Source of the DNA: Otis tarda
Taxonomy: Eukaryota > Chordata > Aves > Otidiformes > Otididae
Assembly: GCA_026413225.1 (NCBI GenBank)
Contig: CM048591.1
Span: 38,037,803 to 38,101,802 of the forward strand
Length of the DNA: 64,000 bases
Direction of reading: 5' to 3'
The position numbers and the translations under genes were made by a program. The notes below the pieces were generated by a model, which did not search any database, was not told where the DNA came from, and was given only the letters and a program-made list of their open reading frames with translations. Shown piece by piece: positions 50,266 to 63,037 of the stretch (positions within the stretch are counted from its first letter, which is position 1; each line of letters starts with the position of its first letter).

Positions 50266-51418
50266 TGTCATAATTTAGCCCCACTCGGGACCAGACTATG
50301 CAGTCTCTCACTGCCTGCACCCTCCCAGAGAATAGGGAGAGATAGTATAACAAATAGGCTCGAGGTTTGAGATAAGGACAGGGAGAGATCCTTAAAGTTA
50401 CTGTTACAGGCAAAACAGACTCGACTTGGGGAAAACTATTTATTTATTATTAAAAGCAAAGCAGGATAATGAGAAAGAGAACAAGACAACTTCCCCTCAA
50501 CCCCTGCCTCTTCCCAGGTGCAGCATTATCTCTACCTCCTCCCTCCCTGAGTGGCACAGGAGGGAAGAGGGAATGGGGGTTATGGTCAGTTCATCACTTG
50601 TTGCTTTATGCTGCTCCTTCCTCCTCGGTGAAGAACTCCTCACATTCCTCCCCTGCTCCAGCCCCACCCAAGGGCTACAGTCCTTCATGAACTGCTCCAG
50701 CGTGCATTGTTTTTCCCACAGGGTGCAGTCCCTCCGGAATGGCTGCCCAGCGAAGGCCCTCCACAGGCCACAGCCTCCTCCAGGCATCCATTTGCCCCGG
50801 CATGGGGTCCTCCATGGGCTGCAGGTGGATCTCTGCTCCTCTATGGGCCTCCATGGGCTGCAGGGGCACAGCCGGCCTCACCATGGTCATCACCACAGGC
50901 TGCAGGGGAATCTCGGCCAGGAGCTGCATTACTGCTCCCCCTCCTTCTTCACTGACCTTGGTGTCTGCAGCCGTTCCTGTCACCAGAAATTCTTTGCAAT
51001 CATGCTCAGGCAGATGCCTCTTAGGTTCTCTTCACGTCTCATTCACATCTCATCTCCTCTCCACTTCTTGCAGCCGGGTTGGGCTGAGTTGGGCCCAGGT
51101 GGCCTCCTGGCAGGAGGCCAGAGGGTGAGGGCTGCAAGGGCTTGTGCCTCCCCCTCTCTGCCCCTGCTCAGCATCTTCACATCTTCACTTCTTTTTTTTT
51201 TTTTTTTTCCTGGTTTCTTTTTTTTCCCTGTTTTTCCCCTTCTTAAATAGGTTATCACAGAGGTGTTATCACAGAACATTCTGCTACCAATTGGCTCAGC
51301 CCTGGCCAGCAGTGGATCCACCCTAGGCCCAGCCAAGTCCACTGAACAAAGGGGAGACTTCTAGAAGCTTCTTAGGGAAACTGCCACCGTAGCCCCCTCA
51401 CTAAACAAAACCAATACA
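50266..51418 (-). mobile_element. Solo LTR of an avian endogenous retrovirus, left copy
   Basis: It runs from TGTCATAATTTAGCC to CCAATACA (TG...CA) and is flanked by the 5-bp duplication GTGGC at 50261-50265 and 51419-51423. In the minus orientation it has a TATTTAA box (reverse of 51243-51249) and an AATAAA signal (reverse, near 50440), hence the strand. The GC-rich middle gives long open frames on both strands, but they are present in both LTR copies and are not genes. No internal viral genes are present. Intron 37. Confidence 0.85.
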
Positions 51419-52219
51419 GTGGCTCATGTCATTATGTTATAATTAATCTTTTCTTTCATGCATCCTGTAATGCTATCTTGAAATGAACATTGTAATGGCA
51501 GAGTGTGACCTCTAGCTCTCTGATAGAGTATTGTGTCTTGATTTTATATTCAGTACCAAGACAAAAATAACAGACCTGTTTGGAAAGTATGCCTGATACT
51601 GTGGTATTTCCTGATATAAATCGATGTAGGTTCATGGTTATTTAACATCGACTGAAGACTTGGCCATGTGCACTGCACTGCATAGGATGTATGAAGTGAT
51701 AAAATTATGCAGGTATAATATTCACAAAAAGATTTTATTTAAAAGCAGAAGTAATTGAGGCACCACAGCAAGGTCGTGGCACAGTGCATTCCCTGCAGAC
51801 TCCTGTACCGCCCAAGCATTGGGAAGAATTGCACTTCTGGGTGCTCTTTTTAGCATGTACTGCTTGCCAGATCCACAACAAAATCCACGTGGGTAAAGCT
51901 TTCACAGACACTAGGTGCAGAGTGTCTGTAGAGCAGATTCAGAGATGAGGAAAATAATGGACTGAGTTTCAAATTGGAAAGAGCTAATGTATTAGGCGTG
52001 CTGGGAGAGGTGAGAAAAAGGGTGCTGGCAGTCAAAAATCTCATTACAAACATGTAAAAAAGAAGGAGTCAGAGGTGCTAGGTCTCTTGCTCTGCTTTTT
52101 GAAAGCTCTCAAGCAGATATGATGAGCTGAAGGGTTTAGTAACGAGTAGAGACCATCTTCTCTGAGGTCACTTGTTAGCGTGTGTTTTGAAGAACAAAAC
52201 TATTGAATATTTACCGAGG

Positions 52220-53317
52220 TGTTATTCTGGTTTTATTTAGTGAGGGGGGGCTATGGTGGCAGCTTCTGTAAGAAGCTGCTACAAGTTTCCCCTTTGTTCA
52301 GTGAACTCAGCCGGGCCTAGGGCAGACCCGCTGCTGGCCAGGGCCGAGCCAATTGGTAGCAGAATGTTCTGTGATAATGCCTCTGCGATAACGTATTTAA
52401 GAAGGAGGGGAAAAAAAAAAAAAAAAAAAAGGAGAGAAGAAGATGTGAAGACACTGAAGCCTTGCCCTCTGGCCTCCCACTGGGTGGCCATCTGGGCCTG
52501 ACCTGGCCCAGCTGCAAGAAGTGGAGAGGAGATGAGATGTGAAGAGAACCTGAGAGGCGTTTGCCTGCCTGTTGTGAAGAATTTCTTGTGAGAGGAACAG
52601 CTGCAGACACCAAGGTCAGTGAAGAAGGAAGGGGAGCAGTAATGCAGCTCCTGGGTGAGACTCCCCTGCAGCCTGTGGTGATGATCGTGGTGAGGCCGGC
52701 TGTGCCCCTGCAGCCCATGGAGGTCCATGGAGGAGCAGAGATCCACCTGCAGCCCATGGAGGACCCCATGCCGGGGCAAATGGATGCCTGGAGGAGGCTG
52801 TGGCCTGTGGAGGGCCTTCGCTGGGCAGCCATTCCGGAGGGACTGCACCCTGTGGGAAAAACAACGCACGCTGGAGCAGTTCATGAAGGACTGTAGCCCT
52901 GTGGGTGGGACTCCATGCTGGAGCAGGGGAGGAATGTGGGTTCTCCACCTGACGACGAAGCAGCAGCGTAAAACAATGTATGATGAACTGACCAGAACCC
53001 CAGTTCCCTTTTCCTCCCTGTGCCGCTCAGTGGGGGAAGGTGGTAGAGGTAATGTGAAGCCTCGGAAGAGGAAGGGATGAGGGGAGGTTGTCTCATTCTC
53101 TGTCTCATTGTCCTGCTTTGTTTTCAGTAATAAATGAATAGTTTTCCTCAAGTCGAATCTATTTTGCCCATAACGGTAACTTTTTAAGGATCTCTCCCTG
53201 TCCTTATCTCAAATATCGAGCCTTTTTTTCTTATATTATTTCTCCCTATTCTCTTGGAGGGTGGCGGGAGTGAGAGAGACTGCATAGTCTGGTCCCAGTT
53301 GGGGCTAAACTATGACA
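52220..53317 (+). mobile_element. Solo LTR of the same family, right copy, opposite orientation
   Basis: It starts TGTTATTCTGG and ends ACTATGACA. TATTTAA at 52394-52400 and AATAAA at 53129-53134 give the orientation. A poly-A tract lies at 52410-52430. Over about 250 bp in the middle it agrees with the left copy at roughly 97%. I see no target duplication (CGAGG before, GGTCC after), so one edge may be altered. The 800 bp between the two LTRs is ordinary intron. Confidence 0.85.
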
Positions 53318-53859
53318 GGTCCAGCCAAACAATTTACAGTTGAATTTTTGTCTGTAAACGAAATATCTGTATGAACTGAACCTCTACTGTAGAAACCTGC
53401 ACAACTGAAACAGGTAGACTGGAAGTTGAATCTATGAAAACGCACCAAATACATACAAAAACTACTGAATAAATGACTTGGGCACCTCCCTGGAAAGATG
53501 ATACTTGCCATGAAGCTTCCCACAGTCCTTTACCTTCCCTCAGTATAAGCCCTGTGAATGTCTTATTGTCTGCTTTGAGCATTTGTAGCTCTGGACTATA
53601 AGGAACACTATTTGCATCAGCACAGTCTGTCTTACCTGCCTGCTGGCCAGGACTGCTCTGATACAATCTAGTAGGTGTTTGTGGAGCATAACTATTAGGT
53701 AAGTTTCTGCACAAATGGAGGAACATGTTTTGTTGTTTTAAGCCCGTTAGCTCACATTAATGTTCCTGCTTGGGATGTAAGAAGGCTAGGCTCAGTGTTT
53801 TTCTCCTGTTGGAGACAAAATCAGACCTTGAGTAACTGGAAGAGTTATCTTGTTTATAA

Positions 53860-54560
53860 AACATTTGTAGAGTTAGAGGGGACCCAAAGAGTTCAGCTGG
53901 TTCTTCTTCTGCACCAGGTCATTCCTCGCTTTACAGGTCTTGTACAGACAAGTCTTAAGGTCTTCCAAGGATGACGTTAAAAACTTCCAAGAGCATCTGT
54001 TCTCAATAGTTTGCTGTCTTTACTGTCTGAAAGATTTTCCCTGATTTCCTTCTTGCAGCATTTCTTTCTGGTTCGGTCTACTGTAGGCATAGAGAAAAAG
54101 ATTTCAACGAGTTTGAAGACAGTCACCATCTTCTTCAATTTTTTTTTTCCGCTTTTAAGCTATTCCCTAATCTTTTCTTGTGTGTCGTGATTTCTAGACT
54201 TCTGGTAATTCTTGTTATTTTCACAATTTATCCCTGTATTTCTTGAAACAGTTTTCCAAATTTAATGCAATATTCCTCTTGAATCATTGCTAGTGCTGGG
54301 TGGAGAGGAAAGATTACTTCACATACATTGCAGACAGTATCCCTGTTTATCTCACAACACTGTGAGAAAATTATCAGTCTGTCTTGTGCTGTTTGCTGCA
54401 CTTTGTATGGAGCAACAGTTAGATCAGAGGAAGTATCAAAGTCATTCTGTAGCCGTGGAGTTAGTGAAGTCTTCTCAATTTCCTATCCTGCCCCAGCAAA
54501 TACTTAAGTATGTTCTGTTCTTACTGGCATTTTACCAGATTATACCAAGGGTTAGAAATG
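53860..54560 (-). mobile_element. Old CR1 LINE relic
   Basis: Degraded sequence in the order of a reversed CR1 end: GTAGAGTTAGAGGGGACCCA, AAGAGCATCTGTTCTCAATA, AAGATTTTCCCTGATTTCC, then GTGCTGGGTGGAGAGGAAAG. Frames are fully broken. Intron 37. Confidence 0.6.
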
Positions 54561-55822
54561 GCTATATAGCATCATGTCATTTAAAGTGTATATATGGCAC
54601 CTAAATAATATTTCATTTCTTGCCTTGTTTGATGTGCTAATTTGCAGTAAAGGCTGATTAGATACGTCCTTCAGATGGTCCAGAAGACAGATAGTCTTTA
54701 GTGTCTGCCAGAAATTAGGGAGATACTAAGCTTTCTGTAGTAGTTTTGGCTAATCATTGCTTTTCTCCTGTGTGAAAGGGGAGAGTGTCATATTTGAAAA
54801 CTACTTTCTCTAGAGAGAATGTATTTTGTGAGTGTGGATTACAGATAGATTTGAGAGAGTTAAAATCTTTTTCTATAGCTTCTCAGAGCCGTAATTTCTC
54901 AGATTTTAGAATGTGTTGTTTCCACTCTGCATATCATTAAAATAAAATAGTAGCATTCATAAAGTTTCTTTGGAAGTGTTTCTTGTGTGCTGTGTTCCGT
55001 GATGTCTAGAATGTCAATTAAATTCTTGAGAATAATGGTGGAGCAATATTAAAATTAATGAACAGTGATCTTTCAGACTACATTAAGAATATGTTATAAT
55101 TATGTGGTATTTCTAATACATGTGTGGATATAGCTTCCTTCTGTTTGTAATTGTGTCAGCTTTATTCAGCATATGCAATATACTTCCACAAATGGATCTC
55201 GTAGTAACGTTGCTGAATTGGCCTGAGTGTAGACACATGGAAATGAGCGTAGGAAGAAGCCAATAAATTTTAAAGCCTTACTTGTCAGCAGTGTACTGTG
55301 TGGTTTTTTTTTTTTTTTTCTTTCCTGCATATTGATGTGACTAGGGCTATGCTTGCTTTTGTCTTTCAGTTCTTAGATAAGGTAAAAGTAAATCCTTCCT
55401 AGCTCTGGTTTGTTCCCGGGTGCCTACCCTCAAAACCAGAACCAAACTGTTGGCTTGATGAGAATGAGTGGTGGCTGCAACAGTCACTTAGATTCTGACA
55501 TATGTTGTGTCAATGTCACTGTGCCTAGATTTTCTCTGAGTCTTTTAGTAGGCAGTGCTAGGTCTGTCCTGTCTCCCTTTAGAGCATCTTTGAGATGCAG
55601 CAGGAGGGAAAAGTAGTATGGGGTATACGTAGGATAATACTTTACCAGAATTGGCAGTTTTCTTGTCCCGGAGCTAAGAAAATTGTGATGTATGCTAATC
55701 TTTGATTGTCTTTAAACAAAGGGCTAATACCTCTGGTTTAAAAAGTAGAAAACATCATCATCTTCCTCCCCTACCGTTGCTTTATTTTGAGTTCATTGAT
55801 TGTTTAATGATATTTCTTTTAG

Positions 55823-55929
55823 GTCTGGAAAGATGGTATTTGGACCGGCAAACCTAGGAGAAGGTGCAATGAGAAACTTCATCACAAAGCATCGTTGTAA
55901 CTCTTGCTGCAGGAGGCTGAAACTTCCTG
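55823..55929 (+). CDS. TRPM6: TRPM6 exon 38 (alpha-kinase zinc module)
   Basis: 107 bp, phase 2 in, 1 out; window residues 1569-1604. Acceptor ATTTCTTTTAG, donor GTATGC. It codes [17 protein letters not shown], containing the Gly-rich GPANLG motif of alpha-kinases, and [14 protein letters not shown], whose H-x-C-x3-C residues bind structural zinc. All are intact. The next intron is 406 bp. Confidence 0.99.
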
Positions 55930-56335
55930 GTATGCAAAATAAAAAAAAAAAAGTTCTACCCTCTTGTTTTCTTTTTCTGGGGGAAAGCTCCTTCCTTTCA
56001 GCACCTACTTGGAGTAGTAGTTGCTGTTTGATTATGAAACAGAAATTGCAGTGTTACTGTTTATTATTCTTTGTGTTTGTGGCAGCTAGAGGTAATAGAG
56101 GGGAAAATCAGCTGAACTGATACAGTCAGGGAAGATTCATTCATATCAGCCCACACCATTTTAGGTCCCCCCAGGGCTCTCATCCCCCTGGCTCTGATTT
56201 GCCCTACTGCAGATTTTCTTCCTCCTGGAAACAGCTAACAGGCTGTCACCAGTCACTGGTTGGACACTGCCTGGGGTGTACATACCTTTCAGACATTTAC
56301 TTGGCTGCATCATTGAATTTATTTTCTTGCCATAG

Positions 56336-56457
56336 ATTTGAGAAGAAGTGACTACACACTGGAAAGGGTCAGTCCAGCCTTCCAAATAGAAGTGGAGACA
56401 AGCACCAGAGGAGCTGATGATGCAGATGAGCCTTTGGAGTATGATACACGGCTGTGA
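56336..56457 (+). CDS. TRPM6: TRPM6 exon 39 (C-terminus)
   Basis: Last coding exon, phase 1 in, ending with TGA at 56455-56457; window residues 1605-1644. Acceptor CTTGCCATAG. It codes DLRRSDYTLERVSPAFQIE and an acidic, variable tail that ends in DTRL. Confidence 0.97.
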
Positions 56458-58964
56458 AGCAGTGGCTGTGAGCAGAGCCCATGTGTTTGCGTGCTGAGAA
56501 ACCTGCCCCTTATCACTGCCATGGGTCAGTCCAAGAGAACAAAATGCAGGTGTCTGAGTGCAGCATCTGTCTGCCCTCAACAGATCCTGTAGGCAAGGAA
56601 TAATAATTAAAAAAATTACTCCCCTTCTGTGCTCTTGTGCTGGGCTTTCTCGTATGGTTCAGTGAATTGCCAGGAGCGGGTCACCCCTTAGCTGAATGAA
56701 CTGTCTCATTAGTGCCTTTTTTAAAAATTTTTTTAATGTGGATTATGATTCCAAACTGTTCTTTCTTAGGAAAATGACTGTGACAAGCATATTTCCAAGT
56801 CAGAATGATTTGATGTTTCTCTCTCTGCTCTTTAGTAATTAAGTAATTGTATACCCACGTGCAAATGCTTCGTTTTCAGAGGCAGAGCCCACTCAGCCCC
56901 ATGCTCACTTTTCCCTGGGCATAGGAGGCTCTCCAGGAAGTTGCAGAAGTATTACTCTCTTTATTGTTGATTTTGATGCAGATACAAACCAAGAATGTGT
57001 GAATAATGAATTAGTGATTTAAACAATAGTCACTGATATAGCAGGTAGACTAAAGAATTTTTGGGAGCTTCATCTTGAATTCTTTTCATATATCAAGAAC
57101 AAGTTCAACAACGAAGGGTTAGATTATTAGACACACATTTTGAATTGGTGAAGTTGATACACCTGTGATCTTTAATACAAACATAAAGAATAACCTTGAA
57201 CGTGAATGAACTTTTAACTAGGACCTGCCTTTCTTTATAATATTTTAGCTTCAGAATGTTTTAAAGTTGTAATTGGCAACAAAGATTTTAGAAGTCATAA
57301 ATGATAATATGTTCCATTTGGTATTTAACTTCCTGTTGTCAATATGAAGCTATATGTGACCTTTTTTTTAATGGTGGTGTGATTACATGTATGCTTTTGC
57401 ACCATATGCATCTGTTTCTGTTGATGTCATCTGGTTTCAGTAGATGTTCGCAAAATACAAAAATCAATTATGTGCAATATGATTTTTCTACAATAAAGAT
57501 TGAAATGAAATGCTCAGCAGAAATATCTCTAATACAACTAGTGTTGTATTGCAGATCACACCTGTCATTAGAGCAGCTGTGTACTTTTGTGTTGAGTAGA
57601 AATACCTAATGTTGAAATGTAAGTCAACAGAAAACCTTATACTTGAATAAGAAACAAAATCATATTTCCACCACAACTGATAGTAGATTTTGATGCATAA
57701 GGGGGCTATTTGTTATGATCTATCATTCATTTGGTATATTTAGAAAATGTCTATGTACACTAGGAATTAGAAGTTATATATTCCCAGTTTTTGTATTATG
57801 GTATTGATGATGGCATTGAAGCAATCACCTATACTATGTTCAGCTGAGATGTCTTCGGTTCCTGAGAGTATCCTGAAGAGATTCTGCTTGCTTTTTGTCT
57901 TTTTAAAAATAGCTTTATAAGATTATTTTTGTGGAAAGCCCCCGCCTTTCTCCCTATTAGACTATTTTGCAAAAATAATCTGTTCATTTTGAAAAAAAAG
58001 TACTTCCATTGGGTTTTTTTTTGGAAGCAATTCAATGTATTAGAAAGCTTAACTTGTCTGTGAAAGAGATTGTTTAATTACATCTCTACAGAATGATGGT
58101 GAGTTTTGATCCATTTGCTGGTAAGGTACTAGTTTTACTTCCACCGATTATCTTCTTAAAATCTGGCTTTAGGGAGCTATGTGCTTGCCTGCATACATGT
58201 ATACTTTAAAGACAGAACTTTCTTTAAAGGATTTCTAACTGTTAGTATGCCTTTAAACTCTGTTAAGTTAAATGGCACATAAACAGGTCTTTAAAGCCAA
58301 GGACAATTTCAATCCTGCCCTGATAGTGTTGTTTTCCTCTATCATTGCCATAAATTCTGAACACATACATATTAGATGTAAAAATTAAAGTCTACATTAG
58401 GCTGGGCCTGAGTACATTTGTTTCTTTTTAAGTTTTGAAGATATGCACAAATCATACTTCAGATAGTTTTTTCTTGACAACCCTCCTGTTGCCTTCAAGA
58501 GTGAGTGGCTTCTGCTTTCATGGCAGTACTTGTGAGAATTCTTACAGTATATAGCTCAATATAGATTTGTCTTACTCCTCCTTATTATGTACTCATCAGG
58601 GTACATACTACCTTCCCTTCAGATTCAGATTGGGGATCCTGGCAAGATAATTGTGTTAAAATATAGTTGATATAAACACATTTGATATTTAATTTTGCTC
58701 TGTGTGAAGTATTAATGTGATGAAACAAGCAAAGGGGGCATTTTAAATTGTTCCATTATATACTTGTATCCTAGCACTAGTTTTTCCATGCGTGGAGAGA
58801 CTCTAAGTTGAAAAAATCCAGTGATTCTGCTGGTTAATTAATTTTGCATCATTTTTCTTTTTTTGCACTTTTTTGGGAGGGCTGATTCATATTTCACTAA
58901 ACTGTAAATTTGGGTATTTGGGTGGAGACCTTCTCCCCCACCCCCAGCTTTGTTGTAGTTCAGT

Positions 58965-58970
58965 AATAAA
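58965..58970 (+). promoter_or_regulatory. TRPM6: Candidate poly(A) signal for TRPM6
   Basis: AATAAA followed after about 30 bp by a T- and GT-rich stretch (TTTATTTCTTTTGACTCCTT, then GGTGTCTTT). This would give a 3' UTR of about 2.5 kb. Confidence 0.45.
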
Positions 58971-59733
58971 TTATAATGAAAATAATTTGTAAAAAAAAAT
59001 TTATTTCTTTTGACTCCTTGGTGTCTTTCTTACTACAAATGCTGTACATTCTTAAAATTGTCTTTAGAGGTCTAAATTCTGACCTCAGATTGAAGCTCAT
59101 GCCTGCTGAAAACATGAAAAAAGCCCAGCAGTCTTTAACAGGAACAGCAGTAGCCCCATACTAAAACTATGGTGCATGTGGAATGAAAGATACGCAGGAT
59201 GGGGTTCTTTCTCTAGCTGCTTGACAACTAGTGTGGAAGAGGAAATCTTGCATGTCAAACTGCAGGGTTTTCTGATTATTAGTTTCAATGTTTGTTTTTG
59301 CTTAAAAGCACATTTAGGAATTTTTCTGATGGGTTCAGGAAGCAAAGTCCTGCTTACTTTGCTCAAATAAGTCAGGCAGTAAAGTTCTGAAAAAAAAATT
59401 GAAACCAAAGTGTTTATAAACTCACATTTTAATATGAGCTTAAAATAAGTTTATTTAGGAATTCAGTTGAGATTACTCAAAGCAAAATGTATTTCTGGCA
59501 GCTACTGCATGGGAGATGTGGCTAAAACATATGAAAAATATTCAGAAATTGCAGACCTCATTCTCAGGAAGGCTTTTTTTTCCATTTTTTTTTTATTCAT
59601 AGTTGGGGTGTATTTGGGGTTATTCAGTTATTGTTAGTGCAATAAAGACAGAAGGGATATTACATCTATATTTTCTAGAAATTGACTTGTTTTTGTTGTG
59701 ATTTTGTCAATCTATTTCATACTGTTTCAAAAG

Positions 59734-59739
59734 AATAAA
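59734..59739 (+). promoter_or_regulatory. TRPM6: Alternative distal poly(A) signal for TRPM6
   Basis: AATAAA followed within 20-40 bp by TGTTTCTGTTCTTCGTGGGT, a good GT-rich downstream element. This would give a 3' UTR of about 3.3 kb. Confidence 0.4.
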
Positions 59740-59755
59740 AACACGTTTTCAAAAT

Positions 59756-61239
59756 GTTTCTGTTCTTCGTGGGTGTAGAAAGAAATAATATGTTTCCAAG
59801 CACTAATGGAAACAGGTGAAAGTAACATACAGAAAATAAAGCAGTTATTTTTATTTGTAATCTCAAGGTAGTAAACAGGCATTGAGTCTATATTTATTAG
59901 ATTTCCAGATTTCCTTTATTTTAATGGTATAGTAGCATTAGTTTCTATTCTTGAAGTCAATACGCTTGCAGCAAGAATTTCTACACCTGTCCCATAAGTA
60001 AAAATTATTTTTACAGAAACAGAAAGTAGGTATTTTATTAGATGTTCTGTTGATTTATTAGATTATCATTTATCAGATGTTAAATAAACTTTGAGGGTTT
60101 TTTGAGTTGAGAGGCATGCCCAGTTCTTAGAAAACTCGGTAAATCAAATCACTGTCGCAGATTTAAGAAAAATAAATATAATGACTTTAATGTGACAGTC
60201 CTGTTTTTTACTGTAATGCTAGGTCTGTGATGTAAAAAGCCTGTATAGCCACTAATATAAACAAGGAGCTGATACAAATGAATGGTGTTCCACTGACTTG
60301 TCAAACGTGTTATTTTATATCAGCTACATTTTGCATCTACTCTCCGTTCCTAGGATGTTGATACCAGTCCTGCAAATAAAGAAATCCTATCTGGAGTGAC
60401 CCAGGCCTTCATATCAACTGTTATCACAGCAGAGTTGTCAGCCCTTTCCTTGTTGCTAGATCTTTTGCAAGATCTCTTACTGCTTTTCAGCTTTTATTTG
60501 CTGTATTTGTTATATCTTGAATTATTCCGGAAAACAGTTTGATCTCCTAATTTGTAGTAACTATTACTAGGGAAGAAAAATTTCAAACTAAAACCAAACA
60601 AAAGCTGTTTTCCTCTCTGATATTGAAGAGTGTGTAAACAGCTGCAGTGCTCTGTTCATTTGCCTATCTGGCATTAGTTCTGTTTGAGAGAGAGCAAATA
60701 AACTAGTGTTTTAAAATAACTTGTGTCCATTTAGATGTTGGTGTTCAATGGTGATAAAGTGCTGAAGAGTAAAGAAGAAAAATCAGAGAAAAGTCTGTGA
60801 CTTTGTTGCCTAAAGAAAGCCTGGCTGTGTTCGTGTCAGGGATTTAAGTAGATGGCTAAAACCTTCCATTTCTCGGGTTGTCATTGAACAAACATGATTT
60901 GGGTTTTGACACTGTGCAGGCAGTCCAGCATACCCACGGCTGGCAGAATGGAGCAGAAGGCGAAAGAGGAGGAGGAGGGAGAGGAGGAAGAGGAGAGGAG
61001 GTTGAGGCACAAAGAGCAGTTTCTGACTTCTGAGCCTGTTTCCTGTTTTTCCTGACTGAGCTCTCATCCCGCAGTGATCCTGCCAATGTCACCTTGTTTC
61101 TGTGGTCTGTAGTGTGAGGCAGGCTCTTCTAAAACATAGAGGGTTTGTGTGTACCATGCATCCCAGGTGGCTTGGATTCACAAGGAACCTGTCTCACCTG
61201 ATGAGGAAAAAAAAAGAGATGTTTCTCCTCAGTTGACCT
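59756..61239. other. Intergenic sequence after TRPM6
   Basis: No gene is seen. The one feature of note is an uninterrupted 40-bp polypurine run at 60962-61001 (GAGGAGGAGGGAGAGGAGG-type). Confidence 0.6.
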
Positions 61240-63021
61240 CTGCTATGAAATTTGAAGTATTGCCTGACCTCTGAAAATGTCTGAGCAGCAAACTCGTGTC
61301 AGATGAACTTGGACAAACTGCTCCATTAAATCAACACTGACCTTTAACCTCTCAGGTTAGTCAGACTCTGAGATCCTGGAAAATGAGAAGAATATACAAT
61401 TTCAGATAGCCTGAGCAGCTCAGATTGGTAGCTAGCCATGTATAACCATCTTCCACAATACAGGGGATGGATTTCAGCTGAGGTGACCAGTAAGCAGCAT
61501 ATAAATGCTGAGATTAAACTCAAACTATATACGTTGCCTCAAATCAAACCAGGAGCTGACCTCATCTGAACTTGCAGCAAAGTGAAAGTGTTGGATCTGA
61601 CTGAGCTCAGCTGACTGTTGGACAAAATAAAAGTAGAATTAGATTATCCCAGCCTGCACCCACCTAGGGAAGGAAATTTGAACTCTTGTGGCAACTCCCT
61701 TAAATGAGGCCTGTAGCTGAGATTAAATAGCCGTAACACACAGAAGAAGAAGAATTGACTGTGACAAGTCTCAATCTTTGAGAAGCACAAAAGGGCTGGG
61801 GTTGATCTGTGAGGAACCTTAGCAGAGTATAAAGCCAGAATATGGCCACAAAATACTGAAGAGAAAAGGGGCCTAAGACGAATCTCAGATATCTTCTGTG
61901 CATCAAATTAAGGGATTAGGGACAGGGGACATAAGCTTAGAGGTTCCCATTGTAGAGCAACAGACTAAGGAGAGCAAGGGAGGTCCAGAGTGGTCTTCAA
62001 AGATCCCATGACAGCAAATAAAAGCTGGTGATGGCCACAAATTACCCCTGTGCTACTAAGTGGATTTAAAGTTGGCCTCAAGTGACCCTATGGAAATGTG
62101 GTCTGGATTAACTTCAGATGACCTCTAGGCACCAAAGGAGGCCAAACTGACCTCAAATGATCAGTTGAGGTAACTAATTGGGATTAAGTTTGCTCTCAGA
62201 TGACTCCCATGCAGGTTAATTTGTTCTGAATTTGACTTCAGATAACCTGTGTAATGAAAAAATGGGTCAGGATGACCCTGGACAATTTATTGGGTTTTAA
62301 GCTGACCTTCAATAACCCCAGGCATCAAATGCGAGGAGCATTGACCTCAGATGACCCTCAATCAGATCATTGGATATAATTTTGTCCTCAGGCGACTCCT
62401 TTTAGCTCATGTGCTAGCCATGTTGACCTCAATTGAGCCTAGGGGCACAAGCAAGGTCCAATTGGACCTCAAGTGACCCCAATAAGTCATTAGAACTCAT
62501 GTTTACCTGAACTGACCTGTGCCACAACCATGAATGTTGACCTCATATGACCCTGCAGTGAGAGTTTAATCTCAGGTTGAACTCAGATGACCTCAGCCAG
62601 GAAACAAAGACTGTGATTGACATCTAATGACCCCTTGGCACAAAATAAGGGTCAGGTTGACCTCAAATAACAAACCAAGCAATTAATTGGGCCTCAGGTT
62701 TACCTTACATGACCTCTAGGCACTGAACAAAGGCTGCCCTGACCTCACATGAACCCTAACATGCTCTCTTGTTGACCTCAAATGAACTCTAGCTGCTTAA
62801 TTGGATCTCAAGCTGACCTCAAATAATTGCCCCTCCTCCAAATGAGAACAGTGTTGACCTTAAAGGACCTCTGTGGAGATAACTAGATGTTAAGGTGACC
62901 TTATGTGATCCTGGGCTCCAAACAAGAGCCTAGTTGACCTCAAACAACACCTTGAGTATAGCTGGGTCTCATGATGATGTCAGATGACCCCCACCACACA
63001 CAGGTTATTTTACCCTCAAGT

Positions 63022-63037
63022 TGACCTCAGATGACCT
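63022..63037 (-). promoter_or_regulatory. Perfect DR4 nuclear-receptor-type element
   Basis: TGACCTCAGATGACCT: two perfect AGGTCA half-sites on the minus strand separated by 4 bp. DR4 is the classic spacing for thyroid hormone receptor, LXR and CAR/PXR dimers with RXR. It lies within the tandem array. Binding is not shown by the sequence. Confidence 0.4.

Larger units (their letters stand above)
56458..59755 (+). other. TRPM6: Probable TRPM6 3' UTR
   Basis: AT-rich sequence without coding potential follows the stop. The end cannot be read from DNA alone. AATAAA signals occur at 57492, 58965, 59641 and 59734. No repeat is recognised in this stretch, which fits UTR or conserved flank. Confidence 0.55.

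Noticed and set aside
50426-51250. 274-codon open frame on the + strand
   Set aside because: It lies inside the left LTR; a matching 290-codon frame exists in the opposite-facing right LTR. Composition is GC-rich low complexity, and both strands are open, as expected for non-coding LTR sequence.
52279-53151. 290-codon open frame on the - strand
   Set aside because: Antisense to the right LTR and a copy of the frame in the left LTR; no domain or splice context.
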